Assembly (NCBI GenBank): GCA_051879015.1
Contig: JBJELF010000057.1
Location: forward strand, 1-60,248
DNA: 60,248 nucleotides
Reading direction: 5' to 3'
Source: JBJELF01 sp051879015
GTDB taxonomy: Bacteria; Bacillota; Clostridia; Lachnospirales; Lachnospiraceae
Both the position numbers and the translations under genes were made by a program. Shown here piece after piece: positions 52,236 through 59,640 of this stretch. A model generated the notes under the pieces. It was not told the DNA's origin. It saw nothing but the letters and a program-made list of their open reading frames with translations, and ran no database searches. Position 1 is the first letter of the stretch, and every line of letters begins with the position of its first letter.

Positions 52236-53567
52236 TTATGCATGCGTAATATCCGTATGCTCCGAAATCTCATTGCTGATAGTTACTAAGTCATCTAACG
52301 AAAGGTCATGAATATCTTCATGTCCTGTGATGCGGGCAAATGTCTTTAACTCCTCAAAAGAACAATTGAGATAATTAGACACACGTCTTGCCCCCTCTTC
52401 TACTTGAAGTTTTGCTCTCAGCTGTGGATCCTGAGTAGCCACGCCCACTGGACATCGACCACTGCCGCAAATACGATACTGCTTGCATGCCAAAGAGACC
52501 ATCGCCGCACTGGCAATCGCCACTGCAGTTGCTCCCATCGCAATTGCTTTTGCAAAATCAGAAGACACACGCAATCCACCTGTGATGACCAAATCAATAT
52601 CTGAACCTACGCTGTCCAAATACTTTCTTGCTCTGTGCAATGCATAAATGGTAGGAACACTGGTAGCATCACGAATAATCTTTGGACTAGCTCCTGTTGC
52701 ACCGCCTCGACCATCAATGGTAATGAAATCCGGCTCCGCATACACGCACCATTCCAAATCTTTTTCGATATGTCCTGCTGCAATCTTGATACCAATCGGT
52801 CTTCCATCAGAACCAATTCTAAGTCCTGTAACAAGATCTTTTAAATCCTCTTTGGTCTTAATGAAGTCAAATTTAGATGGACTGATGACATCCTTGCCCA
52901 ATGGCTTGTTACGGATTTTTGCAATTTCTGGTGTCACTTTTGCACCAGGAAGATGACCACCCATGCCTGGCTTAGTTCCCTGCCCAATCTTAATTTCAAT
53001 CGCATCCGCATTTCTCAAGTTCTCCGGTGTCACACTATAAATATTAGGTACATACTCAAAAATATATTTATAGGCTGCCTGCATCTCTTCCGGCAAAATG
53101 CCGCCTTCTCCACTGCACATTGCGGTCCCTGCCATGGCACTGCCCTTGGCAAGAGCAACTTTTGCTTCCTTGGATAATGCTCCAAAAGACATATGCGAAA
53201 TGTACACAGGTCCATTCAACACCATCGGTTTCTTTGCATGTTTTCCAATCACAGTCGTCAAATTTACCTCATCATGCTCATTGAGCGGTGCTGGATTTAA
53301 TTGTGCCCCCAAAATCAAAATATCATCCCAGTTTGGCATAGGCATTTTTGTTCCCATGGCCTCAATGATGGATGTGCCGCTGTGAGCCATATCCTGAATT
53401 TCCTTCATATAGCGATAATCACTCACCACAACTTCATCTGCCTGCAGTTTCTCAAAAACAGACACTGGCTGCTTACAAACTGGACATTCGGTGATTTCCG
53501 AGAATGGTTTGCCCATCTCATCTTCATCATAAATGTAACCGCATACATTGCACTTATACTTAGCCAT
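52236..53567 (-). CDS. Rubredoxin domain-glutamate synthase-like flavoprotein
   Basis: 443 residues from ATG 53567, which has GGAGGGG five bases upstream. An N-terminal rubredoxin (CNVCGYIYDEDEMGKPF to ECPVC) is fused to the FMN-binding alpha/beta barrel of glutamate synthase (GltB-type, about 95-420). The barrel shows SHMSFGALSKEAKVALAKG, GMGGHLPGAKVT, the FMN phosphate site ITGGLRVSSDFAKAIAMGA, and the cluster motif CKQYRICGSGRCPVG (C-X5-C-X4-C). It has neither the glutaminase domain nor a small NADPH subunit here, so glutamate synthesis is uncertain. A perfect promoter with a PerR-like palindrome suggests a redox or oxygen-stress role. Confidence 0.88.
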   Translation of the reverse strand: MAKYKCNVCGYIYDEDEMGKPFSEITECPVCKQPVSVFEKLQADEVVVSDYRYMKEIQDMAHSGTSIIEAMGTKMPMPNWDDILILGAQLNPAPLNEHDEVNLTTVIGKHAKKPMVLNGPVYISHMSFGALSKEAKVALAKGSAMAGTAMCSGEGGILPEEMQAAYKYIFEYVPNIYSVTPENLRNADAIEIKIGQGTKPGMGGHLPGAKVTPEIAKIRNKPLGKDVISPSKFDFIKTKEDLKDLVTGLRIGSDGRPIGIKIAAGHIEKDLEWCVYAEPDFITIDGRGGATGASPKIIRDATSVPTIYALHRARKYLDSVGSDIDLVITGGLRVSSDFAKAIAMGATAVAIASAAMVSLACKQYRICGSGRCPVGVATQDPQLRAKLQVEEGARRVSNYLNCSFEELKTFARITGHEDIHDLSLDDLVTISNEISEHTDITHA

Positions 53568-53729
53568 ATATTCCCCTCCCATAAAAGTAAATTAGAACTA
53601 TATTCTTTTGTACTATAATCCATGAGGCAGCCAAACATCCCCTCTCTATCATTGCACTTGTGAAAAATCTCTTAAAATTTTCTATATTTCTTCACTTTTC
53701 AATATCCGTTGCAGCTGCCAACATTAAAT

Positions 53730-53750
53730 TTAGAATTATTATAATTCTAA
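53730..53750. promoter_or_regulatory. PerR/Fur-type palindrome over a consensus promoter
   Basis: TTAGAATTAT, T, ATAATTCTAA: perfect 21-bp palindrome covering the -10 box. It shares TTTTTTAGAATTA with the perR promoter at the same distance from TTGACA. Confidence 0.75.
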
Positions 53751-53766
53751 AAAAGTAAATTGTCAA
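53738..53766 (-). promoter_or_regulatory. Promoter of the rubredoxin/GltS-like gene
   Basis: TTGACA (53761..53766), 17 bases, TATAAT (53738..53743): a perfect consensus promoter, likely to be strongly repressed when PerR is bound. Confidence 0.85.
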
Positions 53767-53790
53767 TACAAATCATATCTAATCAATCAA

Positions 53791-53836
53791 AAATACAGTA
53801 AGACATGACAGCAACCTACGCTTCTGTCATGTCTTA
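53791..53836 (-). terminator. Terminator of pdxST
   Basis: Minus strand TAAGACATGACAG and CTGTCATGTCTTA with a 12-base loop, followed by TGTATTTTTG. Confidence 0.85.
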
Positions 53837-53856
53837 TATATGGTCCACACGCTATA

Positions 53857-54426
53857 TTAAACTTTACGGCAATCCTCCAGAAACATCTCATGGATGCGGT
53901 TATCTGCATCCAACTCTGGGTGAAATGCCAATCCAATCTGTCTGCCATATCGAACCGCTACAATATGGTCGTCTACAACAGCCAATACCTCAGCACCTTC
54001 TCTCACAGATTCCACATAGGGAGCACGAATGAAGGTCATCGGTATCTCACCAATGTTTTTGAAATCAGAATTTGTATGAAAACTGCCCAACTGACGCCCA
54101 TAGGCATTTCGCCTCACAGTAATGGGCATCGTTCCAAAATAACTATGTTTATCATTGCTGATATTCTCTGCCAGCAGAATAAGTCCTGCACAGGTTGCCA
54201 GGACGGGCATCCCTTCTTGAATGCGTCTTTGCAGCTCATCAAACATATCCAACTCACGAAGAAGCTTCCCCTGCACCGTACTTTCACCACCAGGAAGAAT
54301 GAGACCATCCAAAGGATGATTTAAATCTTCTTTCTGGCGAAGTTCAATCGAGGACACACCCAGTTGACTCAATTTCACACTATGCTCCGCAAAGGCTCCC
54401 TGCACAGCTAAAATTCCTATCGTCAT
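53857..54426 (-). CDS. pdxT: Pyridoxal 5'-phosphate synthase glutaminase subunit PdxT
   Basis: Glutaminase that feeds ammonia to PdxS for PLP synthesis. 189 residues, normal size. It begins TIGILAVQGAFAEHS. LPGGEST is near residues 45-51, the catalytic Cys is in LATCAGLIL (about 79), and the His-Glu pair is in AFHPELDAD (about 170). One base separates it from pdxS, so the two are co-translated at equal stoichiometry, as the 12:12 complex requires. Confidence 0.97.
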   Translation of the reverse strand: MTIGILAVQGAFAEHSVKLSQLGVSSIELRQKEDLNHPLDGLILPGGESTVQGKLLRELDMFDELQRRIQEGMPVLATCAGLILLAENISNDKHSYFGTMPITVRRNAYGRQLGSFHTNSDFKNIGEIPMTFIRAPYVESVREGAEVLAVVDDHIVAVRYGRQIGLAFHPELDADNRIHEMFLEDCRKV

Positions 54427-54427
54427 T

Positions 54428-55300
54428 TTACTTTCCTCTCTCTGCCATCAACAGCTGAATTTCCTGTTCGTTGATTCCTACCATAGCTTCGCCCAAATCC
54501 TCAGAAAGCTCTGCCAACTGTTTACTGTCTTGATAGTTTGTCACTGCCTTAACAATGGCTGCAGCACGTTTTCTCGGATTTCCAGATTTAAAAATGCCTG
54601 AACCGACAAACACCCCTTCGGCGCCTAACTGCATCATCAATGCCGCATCCGCAGGAGTTGCCACTCCGCCTGCTGCAAAGTTAACCACTGGAAGTCTGCC
54701 ATGGTCATGGACATACTGCACCAAATCAAAAGGTACCTGCAGCGTTTTTGCCGCCTCAAAAAGTTCATCCTCTCGCATGGAAGTCAGTCTTGCGATTTCC
54801 TGATTCATTTTTCTCATATGCCGAACTGCCTGCACCACATCTCCTGTGCCAGGCTCACCCTTAGTACGAATCATTGATGCGCCCTCATTGATTCGACGCA
54901 GCGCCTCTCCCAAATCTCTCGCACCGCAGACAAATGGAACCTTAAATTTTCTCTTATCAATATGATAGACATCATCTGCCGGAGATAACACTTCACTCTC
55001 ATCAATATAGTCAATTTCAATTGCCTCCAAAATCTGTGCCTCCACAAAATGACCGATGCGGCATTTCGCCATAACAGGAATCGATACCGCCTCCTGAATG
55101 CCCTTAATCATTTTGGGATCGCTCATTCGAGATACACCGCCCGCCGCACGAATATCCGCAGGAATGCGCTCCAATGCCATAACCGCACAGGCACCTGCCT
55201 CCTCGGCAATCTTTGCCTGCTCTGGGGTAGTCACATCCATAATCACTCCGCCTTTCAGCATCTGTGCCAACTGTTTGTTCAACTGATATCTGTCTTCCAT
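54428..55300 (-). CDS. pdxS: Pyridoxal 5'-phosphate synthase lyase subunit PdxS
   Basis: Condenses ribose 5-phosphate, glyceraldehyde 3-phosphate and ammonia to PLP. 290 residues with the usual barrel: GGVIMDVTTPEQAKIAEEAG, VMALERIPADIRAAGGVSRM, the Schiff-base lysine in PVMAKCRIGH (about 79), the second lysine in FVCGARDLGEAL-preceding DKRKFKVPF, and VNFAAGGVATPADAALMMQLG. First gene of pdxST, behind its own promoter and repeat B. GGAGGAAT lies before the ATG. It is the DXP-independent B6 pathway. Confidence 0.97.
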   Translation of the reverse strand: MEDRYQLNKQLAQMLKGGVIMDVTTPEQAKIAEEAGACAVMALERIPADIRAAGGVSRMSDPKMIKGIQEAVSIPVMAKCRIGHFVEAQILEAIEIDYIDESEVLSPADDVYHIDKRKFKVPFVCGARDLGEALRRINEGASMIRTKGEPGTGDVVQAVRHMRKMNQEIARLTSMREDELFEAAKTLQVPFDLVQYVHDHGRLPVVNFAAGGVATPADAALMMQLGAEGVFVGSGIFKSGNPRKRAAAIVKAVTNYQDSKQLAELSEDLGEAMVGINEQEIQLLMAERGK

Positions 55301-55334
55301 AATTGTATGATTCCTCCATATATTCTTTTTTTAT

Positions 55335-55370
55335 GATGTTGGGGTCAAAAGGTATTTTGACCCTGGTATC
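55335..55370 (-). repeat. Dispersed palindromic repeat, copy B (best preserved)
   Basis: Minus strand: GATACCAGGGTCAAAA, TACC, then TTTTGACCCCAACATC. Nine-bp arms GGGTCAAAA/TTTTGACCC are perfect. It starts five bases after the -10 box of pdxS, at about +1. Confidence 0.85.
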
Positions 55371-55375
55371 TTTTC

Positions 55376-55404
55376 ATACTATCTTGATAGGTCTTATCAT
55401 ACAA
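55376..55404 (-). promoter_or_regulatory. Promoter of pdxST
   Basis: TTGTAT (55399..55404), 17 bases, TAGTAT (55376..55381). Confidence 0.65.
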
Positions 55405-55405
55405 C

Positions 55406-55460
55406 AAAACTGACCTTTAAAAAATATCCAATTTCAATATTTTTTTAAAGGTCAGTTTTT
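55406..55460 (-). terminator. Terminator of the TRAP operon
   Basis: Arms AACTGACCTTTAAAAAAATAT with near-perfect complement and a 9-base loop, followed by U residues. It ends just before the pdxST -35 box. The 130 bp between it and the DctM stop hold nothing recognisable. Confidence 0.85.
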
Positions 55461-55592
55461 ATTAATTTTTATTCACTCGCTTTTACCCTGTCTCCCAAAG
55501 TAGTCCACTGCAGGGGCAAGGGGTGCAGCAAATGCCAATTTTCATTCGCATTCGCCGCAGCTCTATCGAAAAAAGAAAAATTGCCGCATGAT

Positions 55593-56903
55593 TTAAATAT
55601 ATCCCATCAAACTTGGCAGGAACAAACTGATTTGTGGAATGTAAGTTACCAACATCAGCACAATGAAAATTGCTAAGAAATACCACATCAGCAGCTTGAT
55701 AACACCCTCAATCGTCGTCTTTCCTACCTTAACACCCACGAACAAGGTCGTACCGACTGGAGGTGTAATGGTTCCGATACACAGATTCAAAATCATCATG
55801 ATACCAAAATGTATTACATTCATGCCCATCTGCTGACAAATCGGCAAAAAGATTGGTGTGAAAATCAAGGTAGCCGGTGTCATATCCATGAAGGTACCGA
55901 CAACCAACAAAATCACATTAATGATGAAGAAAATCACATACTTATTCTCACTGATGCCCAAAAGTGCATCGGATACCATGCTCGGGATGCCTGTAAATGC
56001 CATTACCCAAGACATAATACTGGACACACCAATTAAAAAGATAATGATACCCGTCATCTCAGCGCTCTCTAAGAAAATCTTTGGAAGCTCTTGAATCTTG
56101 ATGGTACGGTAACAAATTAAGGACAAAAACAACGTATACACAACTGCAATGGCAGAACCCTCTGTAGCAGTAAAAACACCTTTAATAATGCCACCGATTA
56201 CGATAATAATCAAAAGTAAGCTCGGAATCGCCTCCCACAGTACCTTTAACTTTGCCTTCATACCTGGGAAAGAAGAAGTGCTGTGATATCCATGCTTCTT
56301 TGCAAAGATAAAAATTACAATCATACAGGCCAGACCCCAGAGGATACCAGGAATATAACCAGCCATAAACAACGCCGCTACGGAAGTACCGCCGCTGACC
56401 AGCGAGAAAGTAATCATGACATTACTCGGCGGAATCAACAGTCCAGTTGGAGCCGATGCAATGTTTGCTGCTGCAGAAAAATTACGGTCATACCCCTCAT
56501 CCTCTTCGATTGGTCCGATGATGGAACCCATAGCAGAAGCGGCTGCAGTACCAGAACCAGAAATCGCACCAAACAACATATTTGCCACTACATTGGTGTG
56601 AGCCAATGCACCAGGAATACGACCAGTCAACATCTTTGCCAGATTAATCAGACGAATCGCAATACCGCCCTTATTCATGATATTACCAGCCAGGATGAAA
56701 AATGGAATGGCAAGCAAGCTAAATACGGATACACCGGAAAAAATACGCTGTGCGCCGGTCAGCACGGCTGCCTCCGTCTCCATAATAGGTAAAATTGCGA
56801 AAATAGAGGAAATACCCAGTGCAATCGCAATTGGAGAACCCATCAACAGCAAAACCAAAAGTACACTGAAAATAATTAATCCAGATAATGCTGCAATACT
56901 CAT
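55593..56903 (-). CDS. dctM: TRAP transporter large permease DctM
   Basis: Large membrane subunit of a sodium-driven TRAP uptake system for an organic acid or similar solute. 436 residues with about 11-12 hydrophobic helices. Family motifs include PFFILAGNIMNKGGIA, SGSGTAAASAMGSI, PTGLLIPPSNVMITFSLVSGG and the repeated FMDMTPATLIFTPIF. It begins two bases after dctQ with the SD GGAGGAAG inside the end of that gene. It is last in the order dctP-dctQ-dctM. Confidence 0.96.
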   Translation of the reverse strand: MSIAALSGLIIFSVLLVLLLMGSPIAIALGISSIFAILPIMETEAAVLTGAQRIFSGVSVFSLLAIPFFILAGNIMNKGGIAIRLINLAKMLTGRIPGALAHTNVVANMLFGAISGSGTAAASAMGSIIGPIEEDEGYDRNFSAAANIASAPTGLLIPPSNVMITFSLVSGGTSVAALFMAGYIPGILWGLACMIVIFIFAKKHGYHSTSSFPGMKAKLKVLWEAIPSLLLIIIVIGGIIKGVFTATEGSAIAVVYTLFLSLICYRTIKIQELPKIFLESAEMTGIIIFLIGVSSIMSWVMAFTGIPSMVSDALLGISENKYVIFFIINVILLVVGTFMDMTPATLIFTPIFLPICQQMGMNVIHFGIMMILNLCIGTITPPVGTTLFVGVKVGKTTIEGVIKLLMWYFLAIFIVLMLVTYIPQISLFLPSLMGYI

Positions 56904-56905
56904 AA

Positions 56906-57403
56906 TTATTCTTCCTCCTTCCTGCTGTAATCTGTCTTCCAGATATCAATCATATTGACAATGCAAAAATACATAATCAACACACCCGAAACCGGAATAA
57001 CCAAGTATACATATCCCATTGGAATCTGTAATGCTGCAGTCACCTGAGTCATTGTCAGCTTGGTAATAGTAACCCCACCATATACCATGACAATGCCAGC
57101 GAAGGCGAAAGTAAATAATTCTACAACTAACTCCAAAATCTTCTTTGGAGTTCCTTTCACTTTATCTGCCAGGAAAGCCATTCTCATATGGTCACGCTTG
57201 CCAAACACATAAGCAGCCGCCAGAATTGCCATCCAGGCGAAGGAATAGGTCAGCAGCTCTTCCGAAATCGTACTCGGATTCTGAAAAATATAGCGAACTA
57301 CGACCTGATAAGTACCTACTACAACCATCAGTGCAAACAGCATTACTGTGACAGCACCGATGAGCTTCATCAATCCATCACGAATTTTGTATAATACACC
57401 CAT
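56906..57403 (-). CDS. dctQ: TRAP transporter small permease DctQ
   Basis: Small membrane subunit of 165 residues with four helices (about 14-35, 47-63, 88-108, 128-148). The family segment IFQNPSTISEELLTYSFAWMA follows helix one in parts, and KRDHMRMAFLADKVKG is after helix two. ATG 57403 overlaps the TGA of the binding protein by one base (TGATG), with GGAGG six bases upstream; the GTG at 57406 is less likely. It links the binding protein to DctM in the membrane. Confidence 0.94.
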   Translation of the reverse strand: MGVLYKIRDGLMKLIGAVTVMLFALMVVVGTYQVVVRYIFQNPSTISEELLTYSFAWMAILAAAYVFGKRDHMRMAFLADKVKGTPKKILELVVELFTFAFAGIVMVYGGVTITKLTMTQVTAALQIPMGYVYLVIPVSGVLIMYFCIVNMIDIWKTDYSRKEEE

Positions 57404-58431
57404 CACTCTCCTCCTTCTGCTGCCTTTGCATTCGCTTCCAGTGCATGTTCGTAGATATCCTTAATCTTTGGATTGTTCTCAACCATTTGTTCCTGCAAAT
57501 CACGTACTTTATCCTGGAATGCGGTCACATCTACTTCAATGAAGGTCACGCCCATCTTGTTCTCAGCAATTTCCTTTGCCTCTTCCACGCAGCGATTCCA
57601 CTCTTCCATCTCTACCTCAGTCGAAAGCAATGCCGCTTCCTTAAATATCTGCAATTCCTCATCGCTTAAGCTCTCTAAGAACTTCAGATTACCAATCAAC
57701 ATATCTGGCACCATCTGATGCATGTCATAGCAGAAATATTTTGCTACCTCACCATGCTTGTTGTTGGTCAATGCAAGCTCGTTATTTTCTGCACCATCAA
57801 TGACACCCTGCTGAATCGCAGTATACACCTCACCGAAGCTCATTGGAGAAGCGGCTGCACCGAAGGCATTTACCATGCTTACGCTGGCGGGACTCTGCTG
57901 TACACGAATCTTCAATCCTTTCAAATCATCCGGAGTATAAATTGGTTTCTTTGCATAGAAATTTCTGGTTCCCGCATTGTACCAGGTCAACACGCGCAGA
58001 CCAGAACTGTCTGTGGACTCATAAATTTGTTCCATATATTCGGTGTCATTCATGAAATCTTTGTAAATCTCCTCCGAGCTGAACAAATAAGGCATACTAA
58101 AAATTTCGTAAATATTATCGAATGTTTCCAAGTTAGCGGTACCTGCCACAACAAAATCAATTGCGCCAGTCTGTGTCAGCTCAATCGCTCTCTGTGCTGC
58201 TCCCAATAACTCATTCGGATAAATCTGCACTTCATACTTGTCCCCCAGCCTTTCTTCCACATATTCCTTAAAAGCCTCCAGACCAATATGCTCTGGATGT
58301 TCCTCGGACTGTGCGTGGGAGATGCGGATGATTCGCTTACCCGATGTAACACTGCTGCATCCAGTCAGGCAGGTTAAACCCAGACCGACAACCAGCAATG
58401 CAGCACTGAGAAGTATTCCTCGTCTCTTCAT
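57403..58431 (-). CDS. dctP: TRAP transporter solute-binding lipoprotein DctP (operon copy)
   Basis: Extracytoplasmic binding protein of about 342 residues. ATG 58431 is nine bases after GGAGG; ATG 58437 and 58461 are alternatives. Signal peptide ends in the lipobox LTGC, so it is membrane-tethered, as expected in a Gram-positive. The conserved DctP motif LKGLKIRVQQSP holds the arginine that binds the ligand carboxylate. QQGVIDGAENN is the second hallmark. Coupled with dctQ and dctM. Ligand likely a carboxylate sugar acid or dicarboxylate, not decidable. Confidence 0.94.
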   Translation of the reverse strand: MKRRGILLSAALLVVGLGLTCLTGCSSVTSGKRIIRISHAQSEEHPEHIGLEAFKEYVEERLGDKYEVQIYPNELLGAAQRAIELTQTGAIDFVVAGTANLETFDNIYEIFSMPYLFSSEEIYKDFMNDTEYMEQIYESTDSSGLRVLTWYNAGTRNFYAKKPIYTPDDLKGLKIRVQQSPASVSMVNAFGAAASPMSFGEVYTAIQQGVIDGAENNELALTNNKHGEVAKYFCYDMHQMVPDMLIGNLKFLESLSDEELQIFKEAALLSTEVEMEEWNRCVEEAKEIAENKMGVTFIEVDVTAFQDKVRDLQEQMVENNPKIKDIYEHALEANAKAAEGGE

Positions 58432-58516
58432 TTTCATCTTCCTCCATAAAATCTGTAGCACTGCCGCCGCAATCGACTTTCATGCTTGGTGATGCCTGCT
58501 TCGCAGACATGTCAGT

Positions 58517-59563
58517 TTACGGAACATTCCGAATCTGCTCGATAAGTTCTCTTTGATTTGGAAAATCGTTTTCATAAATTGTACTCATGCATTCCTCAAA
58601 TTGCCTTCTCTCCTCGGCGCTCAGGTAAATAATCTGACATCCCGCCTCCTCCATCACCTGCAATGCATCCATCTCATACTTTTCCCACAAGTCTCGCTCA
58701 TAGCGAGCCGACTCCATCGCGCATTGTGCCAGCAATGTTTGATCCTCCTCGGACAGCTTATTCCAAGTTTCCTCAGAAATCAGCTGAACCTCCGGGATGC
58801 GCACATGCTCATCCATCGTATAATATTTCGCCTGCAAATAATGTTTTTCAGCCACATAGGAACCTACATTATTTTCTGCTCCATCAATGAACCCCCGCTC
58901 CAGCATACCATACACATCTGCGTACACATACTGCTCGGTCTCTGCCCCGAGTGCCTGCATCGTCTCATTCATCATATCACTTGACGGCTGCACACGAATC
59001 GTCAGCCCCTCTAAATCTTCTGGAGTGTGAATAGGTACTTCCCTCGTGTATAGATTTCTTGCCCCTGCATCATACCAGGAAAGTGCCCGCATTCCGCTTC
59101 CAGAAAAATATTGCAGGCACTGTTTGCCAACTTCCCCATTCAACACATTCCACATATGATCGCTATTGCGGTACAGATAAGGCAGCATCAGCACCTTCAG
59201 CTCAGAAATATCATCAGTAATCGAGGCAATAGAAACTCGGGCAAAATCAATCCCTCCATAACAAACCTGTTTGACTACGGATGACTCATCACCCAACACG
59301 CCATCTGCCTCCACCACAATTTGAATCCGCCCCTCGCTGCGCTCCTTCACCAAATCGGCAAAAAACTGTGCTGCTTTTGTGGTCGGATAATCATTTGGTT
59401 GATTTTCTGCATAAGTAAACACGAACTCCAACGATTGATTTTCCTCCTGCTCCAATCTGCCTGATGTGTATCCCGCACACGCAGTCAGACAAATACTCCC
59501 AAGAATTATCGCTGTCCAGATTGTTCTCTGTGAATTTTTTAACACATGTTTCATTATATGCAA
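58517..59563 (-). CDS. Second TRAP-type solute-binding lipoprotein
   Basis: 348 residues, clearly a DctP homologue but diverged from the neighbouring copy. Signal peptide with lipobox LTAC. Motifs LEGLTIRVQPSSD (ligand arginine), LERGFIDGAENN and YMLERG-preceding QYVYADV. The start is probably TTG 59563, seven bases after GGAG; ATG 59554 is the alternative. It lies between the response regulator and the transporter. It may deliver a second ligand to the same permease, or may present ligand to a sensor kinase. The promoter region holds two 15-bp direct repeats. Confidence 0.9.
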   Translation of the reverse strand: MHIMKHVLKNSQRTIWTAIILGSICLTACAGYTSGRLEQEENQSLEFVFTYAENQPNDYPTTKAAQFFADLVKERSEGRIQIVVEADGVLGDESSVVKQVCYGGIDFARVSIASITDDISELKVLMLPYLYRNSDHMWNVLNGEVGKQCLQYFSGSGMRALSWYDAGARNLYTREVPIHTPEDLEGLTIRVQPSSDMMNETMQALGAETEQYVYADVYGMLERGFIDGAENNVGSYVAEKHYLQAKYYTMDEHVRIPEVQLISEETWNKLSEEDQTLLAQCAMESARYERDLWEKYEMDALQVMEEAGCQIIYLSAEERRQFEECMSTIYENDFPNQRELIEQIRNVP

Positions 59564-59580
59564 AATTCATCTCCTCTCCT

Positions 59581-59615
59581 ACCGTAAAATTTTATGATTT
59601 ACCGTAAAATTTTAT
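59581..59615. promoter_or_regulatory. Direct repeat, likely response-regulator binding site
   Basis: ACCGTAAAATTTTAT occurs twice (59581..59595 and 59601..59615), 20 bp apart, so on the same helix face. It lies between the AraC-type regulator stop and the first binding-protein gene. Tandem sites of this kind are typical for AraC-family activators. Confidence 0.65.
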
Positions 59616-59640
59616 TTTAACTGTTCATCCACACAACACA

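Noticed and set aside
55483..55686. Small minus-strand frame overlapping the end of dctM
   Set aside because: It mostly re-reads the C-terminal codons of dctM in another frame; no SD.
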